DNA of 64,000 bases from Sediminibacterium sp. (lineage in GTDB: Bacteria; Bacteroidota; Bacteroidia; Chitinophagales; Chitinophagaceae). The stretch covers positions 48,858-112,857 of the forward strand of contig JANREK010000010.1 in assembly GCA_030726065.1 (NCBI GenBank), given 5' to 3'. Both the position numbers and the translations under genes were made by a program. This document shows positions 16,359 to 25,192 of the stretch, piece by piece (the first letter of the stretch is position 1; the number at the start of each line of letters is the position of its first letter). The notes under the pieces are model-generated. The model saw nothing but the letters and a program-made list of their open reading frames with translations, was not told the DNA's origin and did no database searches.

Positions 16359-17723
16359 TCACTTTCCGATACAGAATTTGGAGAAAATAAAATCTAATTG
16401 ATCTTCGCTGGTAATTTCACCAGTAATAGTGCCTAAATAATGTAGGGCTTGTCGAATATCTAATGCGAGTAAATCGCCAGTAACATTTTGTATTAAACCA
16501 GTTTCAACATCATTCAATGCAAGTAATAATTTTTTTAAGGAACTTACATGTCGCGCATTCGTAACAATCGTACCTTCTTTTTTTAATTGATCCCCTACCA
16601 CTTTTTGCGTGATGGCTTGTGTTAATGCATCAATATTATTTTTATCTTTTGCAGAAATGAAAACAATATTTTTAAAATTATTATAATTATTTACAACATC
16701 CGATGTAGTCAAATCCATTTTATTCCCCACCAATATAATTTTATCTAAGCCAATCTCTTTTCCCCATGTATTTATTTGCTCAGGAGTTGTTGTGTTTACA
16801 TCAAACAATGCAATCACAATATCTGCTTGTATTATTTTTTCCTTACTTTTATCAATACCCATCTGTTCAATCACATCGCTAGTTTGCTGCCTGATACCAG
16901 CTGTATCAATTAACTTATACAATACGCCATCTATATTTAATAGCTCTTCCACAGTATCCCTGGTGGTTCCTGGAATTTCACTCACTAAGGCTCTTTGCTC
17001 ATTTAATAAGGTATTTAATAAGGTGGATTTTCCTGCATTGGGTTTGCCGACAATGGCTACTTGTACCCCATTCTTTATTACGTTTCCTAACTTAAAGGAT
17101 TCTAATAAAATATTTGTTTTCAATTGTAATTGTTGCACTAAAATTTCTAACTCCTTTTTATTTGCAAAAGCAACATCTTCCTGTGAAAAATCTAATTCTA
17201 ATTCAATCAACGCAGAAAATTTAATTAATTTTTCACGCATTAATTTTAAATCATCCGAAAATCCGCCCTTTAAATTATACAATGCTGCTTGACGGGATGC
17301 TTCTGTATTGCTTGCGATTAAATCTGCAACCGCTTCGGCTTGTGTTAAATCCAATTTAGCATTCAAAAAAGCCCTTTGCGTAAATTCACCAGGTTTTGCA
17401 AGTCGTGCTCCCTCCTGTATCATTAATTGCAATAAACTATCCTGAATAAAAGGAGAACCATGACATGAAATTTCAACCACCTCCTCACCTGTATATGATT
17501 TTGGTGCGCGATATAAGGTGATAACTACTTCATCAATCACAATATTGTCAAATTCAATTTTACCAAAATGAACGGTATGTGTTTTTTGTACCAGTAAATT
17601 TTTTTTTGGGAAAACACCATTAACAATGTCAATGGCACTTGCGCCACTTAATCTAATTACTGCAATAGCGCCAATACCTGGCGCAGTAGCCAAGGCAACA
17701 ATGGTGTCATTCCAATTACTCAT
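16359..17723 (-). CDS. mnmE: tRNA modification GTPase MnmE
   Basis: With MnmG it installs the 5-carboxymethylaminomethyl group on wobble uridines of several tRNAs. The 454-aa protein has the N-terminal tetrahydrofolate-binding domain (DTIVALATAPGIGAIAVIRLSG), a G domain with GKPNAGKST near residue 226, DTAGIR and NKMD, and the obligatory C-terminal FCIGK. I start it at the ATG at 17723; the frame also opens from a TTG at 17741, but that codon overlaps the TACCTTTG -7 box and so cannot be translated from this promoter. It is a single gene behind the TonB operon terminator. Confidence 0.97.
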   Translation of the reverse strand: MSNWNDTIVALATAPGIGAIAVIRLSGASAIDIVNGVFPKKNLLVQKTHTVHFGKIEFDNIVIDEVVITLYRAPKSYTGEEVVEISCHGSPFIQDSLLQLMIQEGARLAKPGEFTQRAFLNAKLDLTQAEAVADLIASNTEASRQAALYNLKGGFSDDLKLMREKLIKFSALIELELDFSQEDVAFANKKELEILVQQLQLKTNILLESFKLGNVIKNGVQVAIVGKPNAGKSTLLNTLLNEQRALVSEIPGTTRDTVEELLNIDGVLYKLIDTAGIRQQTSDVIEQMGIDKSKEKIIQADIVIALFDVNTTTPEQINTWGKEIGLDKIILVGNKMDLTTSDVVNNYNNFKNIVFISAKDKNNIDALTQAITQKVVGDQLKKEGTIVTNARHVSSLKKLLLALNDVETGLIQNVTGDLLALDIRQALHYLGTITGEITSEDQLDFIFSKFCIGK

Positions 17724-17738
17724 ATTTTCGCGCATACA

Positions 17739-17746
17739 CAAAGGTA
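17739..17746 (-). promoter_or_regulatory. -7 box of mnmE (TACCTTTG), fixes the start codon
   Basis: Perfect TAnnTTTG match on the minus strand, 15 nt before the ATG at 17723. TTTG occurs 24 nt upstream of it, slightly far for a -33 box. Confidence 0.6.
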
Positions 17747-17807
17747 ACTTTTTGCAGTTTATTTGTCAGGCAAATAATAGCGACCTGTAATTAATTTATT
17801 ACGGGGC

Positions 17808-17843
17808 AAAAAAATCCTTCTCGATCAGCTCGAGAAGGATTTT
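17808..17843 (-). terminator. Rho-independent terminator of the exbB-tonB operon
   Basis: On the minus strand AAATCCTTCTCGA pairs with TCGAGAAGGATTT around a short loop and is followed by a T-run. It lies 20 bp after the tonB stop and before the mnmE promoter. Confidence 0.88.
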
Positions 17844-17863
17844 ATATTTTTTATTCGTTTGAA

Positions 17864-18685
17864 TTAGTAGTCTTCTGAAACCATGAAAACAATGGCTTGA
17901 CGATGGCGGTAAATTACATTACGACCATTTTGTACAGCTGGTTTCCATTTTGGACCTCTTCGAATAACACGAACGGCTTCCTCTTTTGTACCATATCCTG
18001 GATCATTTTCTGCTTTTACATCAGAAATTGTACCATCTTTTGCTACTATAAAAGATATAACCACACTATATTTTCCAGTAGGGGCGCCATTTTCAACTGG
18101 CAAATCCCTATTTAAGGTTCTTTCCAAATAACGAATCCAACCTTTTAGCCCACCTGGAAATTCAGCAGGTATTTGAACTACGGTGAAAATTTTATTTTCA
18201 TCGTCATCCTTTGGCGCTTCCACGATAGCTGTGCTTTCAACTGGAGCAACCAAGCCATCATCCTTTATTCCCTCTTGGTTAAATGTGCCAATTTTAGTGT
18301 CCTCTAATTTTTCGACTTCCTTAATTTCGTCTTCTTCCTTTACTTCCTCGTCTTCTACAATCTTAGGTGGCGTAAATTTAGTGACTTCCACTTTAGGAGG
18401 TTCTTGTTTAGGAGGTGGTGGTGGTGGTGGTGGTGGTGGTATTTTATCTTCCTGAACATTTTCTAATGAAATATCCACCGCAACCACTTCTACTTGTTTT
18501 TCATTGCTAGAGTTTGATATTATTGCACTTAAAGAAAGCCCCAAGGTAACAACGAACATTGCAACCAACCCTCTTTTGATACGGTGATTATATGTTTTGC
18601 GTAGTTCGTAAGCACCGTATTCTTTATTTCTGCCTTCAAAAACCAGGTCAAGGAAATCAGCGGTTAATATTTTATTTATATCCAT
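17864..18685 (-). CDS. tonB: TonB family energy transducer
   Basis: Links proton motive force at the inner membrane to TonB-dependent receptors in the outer membrane. In the 273-aa protein, a cytosolic N-terminus (FEGRNKEYGAYELRK, typical of Bacteroidota TonB) precedes one helix at about 38-57. A run of ten prolines follows at 83-92, then an acidic Glu/Lys linker and the C-terminal TonB domain with GPKWKPAVQNGR and a final IVFMV strand. The proline run is coded by nine uninterrupted GGT triplets read on the opposite strand. It is last in exbB-exbD-exbD-tonB, 11 bp after the second exbD, and is followed by a strong terminator. Confidence 0.93.
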   Translation of the reverse strand: MDINKILTADFLDLVFEGRNKEYGAYELRKTYNHRIKRGLVAMFVVTLGLSLSAIISNSSNEKQVEVVAVDISLENVQEDKIPPPPPPPPPPKQEPPKVEVTKFTPPKIVEDEEVKEEDEIKEVEKLEDTKIGTFNQEGIKDDGLVAPVESTAIVEAPKDDDENKIFTVVQIPAEFPGGLKGWIRYLERTLNRDLPVENGAPTGKYSVVISFIVAKDGTISDVKAENDPGYGTKEEAVRVIRRGPKWKPAVQNGRNVIYRHRQAIVFMVSEDY

Positions 18686-18696
18686 TTTTAATGCTT

Positions 18697-19281
18697 TTAA
18701 TTGCTTGTAGGAGATTGTGAACTCTTATCAGAAACAGAAACTAGTTGCGCCTCGCCTTCTGAAATATCTACTAATGCATATTTTTTAACTACATTAATAG
18801 CCATCTCATCCAAAATATCCACTACATTTTGATAATTGCAGTTGGCACTTGGTTTGATAACTACTACGAAATCTTTTTCTGGATTTTCAGCGTCTCTAGA
18901 ACGGCTTCTTACATCCGCCTTCTTTTTTAATATGATTTCACGAATTGAGTTTTCTCCATTATAGGAAGCTGACAAAAAATTTGAACCATCTGGTTTTAGT
19001 TGCCCCTCATAATAATAGATATGATTATCCGCACCCATCATAATAGTAAGTACGCCTGATTCCTTCGCCTTGTTTTGGTCCTCTGGGATTACTTTGTCAT
19101 CAGGCAAAAACAGTTTAAATGCTGTTGGCTGACTCATTGTAGTAGTGAATATAAAAAAAGTAATCAACAAAAATCCTAAATCCACCATCGGTGTTAAATC
19201 TACACGCGTTGATAGTTTTTTTCCTTTTTTGACTCCTGGTCCTTTTTTATGGCCACCGCCCGAGGTATCTAATTCTGCCAT
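18697..19281 (-). CDS. exbD: ExbD/TolR family protein (second of the operon)
   Basis: Part of the ExbB-ExbD motor that energises TonB. The 194-aa protein has a basic N-terminus, one transmembrane helix (about 27-49) with the ExbD pattern STRVDLTPMVDLGFLLITFF, whose in-membrane aspartate carries protons, and a periplasmic domain with an insert (YYYEGQLKPDG region) longer than in E. coli ExbD (141 aa). It lies 28 bp after the first exbD and 11 bp before tonB. Two different exbD genes side by side are usual in Bacteroidota and may form mixed motors. Confidence 0.93.
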   Translation of the reverse strand: MAELDTSGGGHKKGPGVKKGKKLSTRVDLTPMVDLGFLLITFFIFTTTMSQPTAFKLFLPDDKVIPEDQNKAKESGVLTIMMGADNHIYYYEGQLKPDGSNFLSASYNGENSIREIILKKKADVRSRSRDAENPEKDFVVVIKPSANCNYQNVVDILDEMAINVVKKYALVDISEGEAQLVSVSDKSSQSPTSN

Positions 19282-19309
19282 ATCAGTAACTTTTTATTAG
19301 TTATTAAAT

Positions 19310-19957
19310 TTAATTATCCTCACCATCCCCAGCCATTGACTTTTTGTAAAGTTCAGATCCAACAGGGGCATTTTCAGGATTGGTTACCATCTGGAATTTC
19401 AATAAATCGTTTTTCTTAAATGCAACTATTACATTTTTGAATGAAGGATATTTAGACACATTGTCCCCTTTTAATAAAAGGTCCATTTTAGCGCCCGCAT
19501 GGGCTTCTTTCACTACTTGCATCCAAGTGATTAACTCATTATTGGTACTATCCTTACATGGTATACCTGGTAATTGGTCTCCTTTTCTGTTTTCTTCAGC
19601 AATGGCTAAAAAAGAATTTAAACCGCTAAATGATGCTCCTATAAAACCTGCTTTTTTAAATGCAGGAACATTGATACCTAAATTGCGTGTTGTATTTAAT
19701 GTATTCGCTACAACTTCTCTTTTTTGCTCATCATCAATTGTCAGAAAAACTTTACCATCTTTATCAATCGTTATCAAAACAAAGTCCTTACCTGGCGCAA
19801 TTTTTGAAGCGACCGAACTTGGTGTGGTCACAGCAATAGCTTCCGCTGGCTTAAATTTTGTCGTTAAGATGAAGAAAGACAATAAAAGGAAAGCTATATC
19901 GCACATGGCTGTCATGTCGATAAAGGTACTCTTACGAGGTAATTTGGCTCTACCCAT
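19310..19957 (-). CDS. exbD: ExbD/TolR family protein (first of the operon)
   Basis: 215-aa partner of the second ExbD, with the same layout: a short basic N-terminus, one helix (about 12-34) in SKSTFIDMTAMCDIAFLLLSFF-like sequence with the proton-carrying aspartate, and a periplasmic domain. The periplasmic part has a Bacteroidota-type insert with CKDSTNNELITWM. The two ExbD proteins are clearly different paralogues rather than a recent duplication. It lies 60 bp after exbB. Confidence 0.92.
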   Translation of the reverse strand: MGRAKLPRKSTFIDMTAMCDIAFLLLSFFILTTKFKPAEAIAVTTPSSVASKIAPGKDFVLITIDKDGKVFLTIDDEQKREVVANTLNTTRNLGINVPAFKKAGFIGASFSGLNSFLAIAEENRKGDQLPGIPCKDSTNNELITWMQVVKEAHAGAKMDLLLKGDNVSKYPSFKNVIVAFKKNDLLKFQMVTNPENAPVGSELYKKSMAGDGEDN

Positions 19958-20017
19958 TGTATAGTCTTTTAAAAATTATTAGGTGTTTACACCTAAATTA
20001 AATTACGTTGTTTTCTA

Positions 20018-20872
20018 CTATTTGTAGTTTGCTGCGAAGCTTTGAGTTAATGTGAAACCAGACTCATCGATACCATAAGTGATACCGTCAATTCTTGTTG
20101 TGAACACATTATACATAATGATTGCAACAGCAGATGTACCAATACCTAATGCAGTATTGTACAATGCCTCAGAAATACCTTGCGATAATTCACGTGCTGC
20201 TTCACCACCACCTTCTTCACCTAATTTAGAGAAAGAACGAATCATACCTAATACCGTTCCGAACAAACCTAATAAGGTTGCAACAGAAGCAATAGTAGAT
20301 AAGAAAACTAAATTCTTCTCCAACATTGGCAATTCCAGTGCAGTAGCTTCTTCAATTTCTTTTTGAATATTCAATACTTTTTGGTCTGTATCTAATTCAG
20401 TATTTGTAATCATTTCTTTGTATTTTTTCAAACCTGATTTCATTACATTACCTACAGATCCTTTTTGCTTATCACACTCAGCTAAAGCTTTATCCACTTC
20501 TTTATTCGCTAAATGAAATTGTACTTTACGAACAAATTGTGCAATGTTTCCTTTTCCACCTGCTTTTTTGATCGTCAATAATCTTTCAATAACAAAAGTT
20601 ATAACAATTAAAAAAGTACCAATTAAAACTGGAACCACAATACCACCCTCGTACATTTTAGTAAATGTTCCTACTGGTCCTTGGTGCGAAGGCCAAAATC
20701 CACCACTTGGATCTGGATTTGTAAAATTACTAGCGTTACCTAGCACAAAACGCCAAATAACATAACCTGCTAGGATACACGCGATGGGTGCTAGTGTAGC
20801 AATCAAGTTTCCGCCTTCTTGAGGCTGTGCAGCGCTCTTAGCTGTTGCAGTTGATTTTGAAAGATCAGCCAT
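20018..20872 (-). CDS. exbB: ExbB/TolQ/MotA family proton channel protein
   Basis: Forms the pentameric ring around ExbD in the TonB motor. The 284-aa protein has an extra hydrophobic segment near 26-45, then three family helices: about 78-98, and the conserved pair around FLSTIASVATLLGLFGTVLGMIRSF and ISEALYNTALGIGTSAVAIIMYNVF. It heads the operon. The 222-bp divergent gap to the metalloprotease gene (20873-21094) is AT-rich and must hold both promoters; I found no clear -7 box for exbB. Confidence 0.94.
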   Translation of the reverse strand: MADLSKSTATAKSAAQPQEGGNLIATLAPIACILAGYVIWRFVLGNASNFTNPDPSGGFWPSHQGPVGTFTKMYEGGIVVPVLIGTFLIVITFVIERLLTIKKAGGKGNIAQFVRKVQFHLANKEVDKALAECDKQKGSVGNVMKSGLKKYKEMITNTELDTDQKVLNIQKEIEEATALELPMLEKNLVFLSTIASVATLLGLFGTVLGMIRSFSKLGEEGGGEAARELSQGISEALYNTALGIGTSAVAIIMYNVFTTRIDGITYGIDESGFTLTQSFAANYK

Positions 20873-21063
20873 GATTCAATTGATTTTAGTTTAAAATTAT
20901 TTTTTTAAATTCCCCTTAATAATTACGAACCCCATTTTCTCTAAAAAATGTAAATTAATAGTTATTAAGAGCTTACAAAATAGGTAATTTATTGGTCCAA
21001 ACAAATTTCCAAGTATTTTTTTTAATAAAGTTTTACAAAAAACCTTCCTTGTTCCGAAACTTG

Positions 21064-21071
21064 TATATTTA
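21064..21071 (+). promoter_or_regulatory. Possible -7 box of the metalloprotease gene (TATATTTA)
   Basis: TATATTTA fits the relaxed consensus TAnnTTTR, 23 nt before ATG 21095. No clear -33 box. Confidence 0.4.
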
Positions 21072-21094
21072 CCATTCTATTTTATAAACTAATA

Positions 21095-23641
21095 ATGTTT
21101 AACATGAAAAAAATCATGCTCGTTTTTGGCCTTTTTATGATCATGCAAAATCAGGTTCAAAGTCAACGTCCAGGTGGTCCTAGACCCGATCAAATGCCAG
21201 GCCAACGCCCCGATACAAGTGGCGTAAAAAAAGATATTCCACCGATAAAGTCAGGCCCAAAAGCATATGGGGAAGTCATCACCAAAAAAGCCGTTAGCCA
21301 AAAGGGCGTATTTACCGTTCACTTTTTAAATAATAAATTCTATTTTGATATACCAGATCAACTTTTAGGAAGGGAACTTTTAGCAGTAACTCGTTTTGTT
21401 AAGGTTCCAGGTGGCGCCCGTAAATATGGTGGCGAGCAAATAAATGAACAAACCATTACATTTGAAAAAGGACCCAATCAGCGCATATTTATGCGTGTAG
21501 TTACCCTTATTAGTAAGGCTGACTCCACACAAACTATCGCTAAAGCAGTGAAAAATTCCTATTTAGACCCGATTGTGGCTTCTTTCGACATTAAAGCCAT
21601 TGGTAAGGATTCAAATAGCTCAATTATTGATGTAACTGACTTTTTTAAAGGGGACAACCAAGCGGTGAGCTTGAGTAGCAATGAAAAGCGCTCTTTTAAA
21701 CTAAGTGCATTAGCATCAGACCGTTCTTTTATACAAAGTATCAAGTCCTACCCTAAGAATATTGAAATTAGGACCGTTAAAACCTATTCCGCATCTGCTG
21801 GTGGGGGTTTAGGTAGTCCATTGGGTGGTAGTAGCACCATTCCAGCTATAAGCAATGCTGGGGCAGTTACTTTTGAATTAAATACCTCGGTATTATTATT
21901 ACCTGAGGTACCCATGAATCGCCGTTTATTTGATCCAAGGGTGGGTTATTTCGCAGATAATTTTGTAGAATATTCAGATGACCAACACAAGGTAGAAAGC
22001 CAAACCTTCGCTGTGCGTTATAGATTAGAGCCAAAACCTGCAGATATGGAGAATTATAAAAAAGGCATGTTGGTGGAGCCGGCAAAACCGATTGTCTATT
22101 ATATCGACCCAGCGACACCAAAAAAATGGGTGCCTTATTTAATTGCTGGGGTGAATGACTGGAATGTAGCATTTGAAAAAGCAGGTTGGAAAAACGCCAT
22201 CAGTGGAAAAGAATGGCCGAATGATAGTACCATGAGTTTGGAAGATGCACGTTATTCAGTGATTCGCTATTTCGCATCTGATATTCAAAATGCCTATGGC
22301 CCGCAAGTGCATGATCCAAGAAGCGGTGAAATTTTAGAAAGTCATATTGGCTGGTACCACAATGTGATGAATTTAGTGCATGATTGGTTTATGATTCAAA
22401 CTGCAGCAGTAGATAGCAACGCGCGTAAAATGAAATTTGATGATGCGTTAATGGGGCAATTGATTCGCTTTGTATCCTCACACGAAGTTGGACACACATT
22501 AGGTTTGAGACATAATATGGGAAGCAGTAGTAAAACACCTGTTGAAAAATTAAGAGATAAAAAATGGGTGGAAGCAAATGGACATACCGCATCTATTATG
22601 GATTATGCACGTTTTAACTATGTTGCACAACCGGAAGATAATATTAATGAATCTGGTTTATTCCCACGTATTGGAGATTACGATAAGTGGGCTATTCAAT
22701 GGGGTTATACTTACACAGGGCAATCAGATGTCAATGAAGATAAAAAAGAAAATAACAAATGGATTATTGCTAATTTAAAAAATAATCCAAGAGTTTGGTT
22801 TGGTGGCGAAGGATATGGTTCTGATCCACGTGCACAAACGGAAGACTTAGGGGACAATTCAGTTTTAGCAAGTGCATATGGTATTAAAAACTTAAAACGC
22901 ATCCTAGTTAAATTACCAGAATGGACAAAAGAAGAAGCAGATAAATATGAAAACTTAAATGATATTTATATGCAACTGGCTGGCCAATTCAACAGATACA
23001 TGAACCATGTTGCTAAAAATATTGGTGGTGTTTATGAGAACATTAAGAGTGTCGAAGAGCCAGGTGATGTTTATACACCTACCCCAGTAGCGATACAAAA
23101 AAGTGCGATGGCATTTTTACAAAATCAATTATTCAGTACGCCGAAATGGTTATTGGATAATACAATTTTGAATAAAATTTCTAACCCTGTTGCTAATGAG
23201 CGTGTACAAGGAATTCAAACAAGTGTATTAAAAAGCTTGCTTGATAAAGGCCGCTTATTAAGATTAACAACCAGTAGCACTCGTTTCAGCAATGCAAGCT
23301 ATGCATTAACCGACATGATGGATGATGTAAGAAAAGGATTATTTAGCGAATTAGCTACTCAAAAAGCAACGGATGTATTCCGTCGTAACTTACAAAAAAC
23401 TTATGTAAGTCAATTAAACAACTTAATTAATCCTAGTGCAAGCCCTGCAGCTCCTAAAATTGGAGGATTTAGAATTGGCGCACCAGTGGATGTTGAAAAT
23501 TCAGATGTATATTCTGAAGCTAAATCACAATTAAAGAAATTAGCAGCTTCCTTAAGAGCAGCTAGTTCAAGTGATGCAGCTACTACAAGCCACTATGCTG
23601 ATTTACAAGACAGAATTAAAAAAGCATTAGATCCTAAGTAA
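21095..23641 (+). CDS. Secreted zinc-dependent metalloprotease (DUF5117/DUF4953 type)
   Basis: 848-aa exported protein. A signal peptide (MKKIMLVFGLFMIMQNQVQSQ) leads into a Pro/Gly-rich linker, a beta-rich N-terminal region and a metzincin-like zinc motif HEVGHTLGLRHN starting near residue 463 (H463, E464, H467, H473). The sequence ASIMDYARFNY after it is the Met-turn-like region. This layout is that of the large Bacteroidota zinc-dependent metalloproteases with DUF5117 and DUF5118 domains. The substrate is unknown. A second ATG at 21104 begins the signal peptide directly and may be the true start. It is a single gene, ended by a strong bidirectional terminator. Confidence 0.9.
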   Translation: MFNMKKIMLVFGLFMIMQNQVQSQRPGGPRPDQMPGQRPDTSGVKKDIPPIKSGPKAYGEVITKKAVSQKGVFTVHFLNNKFYFDIPDQLLGRELLAVTRFVKVPGGARKYGGEQINEQTITFEKGPNQRIFMRVVTLISKADSTQTIAKAVKNSYLDPIVASFDIKAIGKDSNSSIIDVTDFFKGDNQAVSLSSNEKRSFKLSALASDRSFIQSIKSYPKNIEIRTVKTYSASAGGGLGSPLGGSSTIPAISNAGAVTFELNTSVLLLPEVPMNRRLFDPRVGYFADNFVEYSDDQHKVESQTFAVRYRLEPKPADMENYKKGMLVEPAKPIVYYIDPATPKKWVPYLIAGVNDWNVAFEKAGWKNAISGKEWPNDSTMSLEDARYSVIRYFASDIQNAYGPQVHDPRSGEILESHIGWYHNVMNLVHDWFMIQTAAVDSNARKMKFDDALMGQLIRFVSSHEVGHTLGLRHNMGSSSKTPVEKLRDKKWVEANGHTASIMDYARFNYVAQPEDNINESGLFPRIGDYDKWAIQWGYTYTGQSDVNEDKKENNKWIIANLKNNPRVWFGGEGYGSDPRAQTEDLGDNSVLASAYGIKNLKRILVKLPEWTKEEADKYENLNDIYMQLAGQFNRYMNHVAKNIGGVYENIKSVEEPGDVYTPTPVAIQKSAMAFLQNQLFSTPKWLLDNTILNKISNPVANERVQGIQTSVLKSLLDKGRLLRLTTSSTRFSNASYALTDMMDDVRKGLFSELATQKATDVFRRNLQKTYVSQLNNLINPSASPAAPKIGGFRIGAPVDVENSDVYSEAKSQLKKLAASLRAASSSDAATTSHYADLQDRIKKALDPK

Positions 23642-23666
23642 ATAGAAACTGCTTTTCAAATACGAA

Positions 23667-23702
23667 AAAGCCCCGCCCGATAAATCGGTGCGGGGCTTTT
23701 TT
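23667..23702. terminator. Bidirectional rho-independent terminator
   Basis: AAAAAGCCCCGCCCGAT pairs with ATCGGTGCGGGGCTTTTTT with one mismatch. T-runs follow on both strands, so it serves the plus-strand metalloprotease gene and can also stop transcription of the convergent permease gene ending at 23840. Confidence 0.92.
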
Positions 23703-23839
23703 ATTCAAGTGTTAAATTGCGAATTGTATTTTGCTAATTATAAAAGCGAAAAAATAGCTTGGCTAAGAAATGCGTTTGTAGCATTTCAGAACAAGTCTAT
23801 TTTGTAGCGATAAATGAATGGAATACTTTATTAAAATAG

Positions 23840-25120
23840 CTACTCGTATCGAAGGGCATCAATCGGATTCAACGCTGCTGCTTTCATTGCTGGATAAATG
23901 CCTGCAACCAGCCCAACCAAGGTACAAATGGCAATGCCAATACCCACCCATAACCAAGGGACAATGAACCCTGTTTTTAAAATAATACTAAATATATTTC
24001 CCACTAGCACCCCTAAAACAATACCAAAGATGGCTCCTAAAATACTAATCAAAATACTTTCAAATAAAAATTGACGACGTACATCTTTCTTTTTTCCTCC
24101 AAGGGCTTTAATCAATCCAACTTCTCTGGTGCGCTCATTTACAGCCACTAACATAATATTCATTAATCCAATGGCTGCGCCAATTAAAGTGATTAAACCA
24201 ATCGCACCCGCAGCACCACTAATTCCAGCCAATAACCCTATAAATATATCAGCAAACTTATCACTCTTATCTATTACAAAATTATCTGACTCACTTGGAA
24301 TGAGTCTACGCGCCTTTCTCATTTGCTCCATGGATTCCCCGATGGCAGGATCTAACTCGGTTACATTATTAACCATCACCCCTATTTGATAAGAAGAACT
24401 TATGTTTTGATATTGTCTGATGTTTTTTAGTGAAGTTATAATCACATCATCCTGGCGCATCATTGCACTTAAACCCTTCGATTTTAATAAGCCAATAACT
24501 CGATACGGTTTGCCTCTCACTAAAATAACTTTGTCAATACTTTTTTCGGGATTATTTGGAAATAATCTAGTGGCCACATTACTTCCAATCAAACAAACAT
24601 TACGACCACTTTGTAAATCTACATTATTTAAATTGCGTCCTAAGCTTAATTGATACCCATTGACCCCTAAATAATTTTCATCGCCTCCCCACATAGAAAC
24701 CTGCGGGTTGGTTTTATAATTTTTATAACGAAGTTCATTGTTGCCATTCCCACGACGATACACACTTACTTGTGCCCTGTTAAAACCATAATTTTCCTTA
24801 AAATAAACAGACTCCTCTAATCGAATAGGCTTATCTAAATTTGATTTTTTTTCCTTTTGTCCTTTCTTCTGTTTTGAAAATTCTTGTTGATTTCTTCCAC
24901 CCATCTTTCTTACATTCATTTCCTTATACCTTATGCTGAATGCATTTGCCCCCATAAAAGAGAAGTTTTCCTTTAAGCTTTGGTTCATAGCTGATATTGC
25001 GGTAATAATACCAATCAACGCCATGATACCAAAAGCAATAATGGCCACCGTAATACCCGTGCGTAGTTTATTGCTTTTTACCGTGCGCCAAGCTAAAATA
25101 AAGGAATCCTGAAGCGTCAT
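23840..25120 (-). CDS. MacB/FtsX-type ABC transporter permease
   Basis: 426-aa inner-membrane protein: one N-terminal helix (about 22-43), a large periplasmic MacB-like core domain with an inserted Lys/Gln-rich stretch around residues 75-95, then three C-terminal helices in FtsX arrangement, ending in the family's typical PIDALRYE. Such permeases work in mechanotransmission or export of envelope molecules with a separate ATPase; none is adjacent here. It is downstream of nuoN by 72 bp but has its own TACCTTTA box. The cargo is unknown. Confidence 0.9.
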   Translation of the reverse strand: MTLQDSFILAWRTVKSNKLRTGITVAIIAFGIMALIGIITAISAMNQSLKENFSFMGANAFSIRYKEMNVRKMGGRNQQEFSKQKKGQKEKKSNLDKPIRLEESVYFKENYGFNRAQVSVYRRGNGNNELRYKNYKTNPQVSMWGGDENYLGVNGYQLSLGRNLNNVDLQSGRNVCLIGSNVATRLFPNNPEKSIDKVILVRGKPYRVIGLLKSKGLSAMMRQDDVIITSLKNIRQYQNISSSYQIGVMVNNVTELDPAIGESMEQMRKARRLIPSESDNFVIDKSDKFADIFIGLLAGISGAAGAIGLITLIGAAIGLMNIMLVAVNERTREVGLIKALGGKKKDVRRQFLFESILISILGAIFGIVLGVLVGNIFSIILKTGFIVPWLWVGIGIAICTLVGLVAGIYPAMKAAALNPIDALRYE

Positions 25121-25142
25121 GCTAATTATAATTATTGAACAA

Positions 25143-25150
25143 TAAAGGTA
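25143..25150 (-). promoter_or_regulatory. Possible -7 box of the MacB-like permease (TACCTTTA)
   Basis: TACCTTTA on the minus strand fits TAnnTTTR, 22 nt before ATG 25120, in the short gap after nuoN. Confidence 0.45.
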
Positions 25151-25192
25151 GTACAGAATTATGCAATGTTACCCCTACTATTTGAAGAGCGG

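Noticed and set aside
18183..18455. Glycine-run open frame opposite tonB
   Set aside because: The poly-Gly run is only the complement of the TonB proline run.
19380..19964. 194-codon open frame on the plus strand
   Set aside because: Antisense to exbD, with no recognisable protein; a shadow frame.
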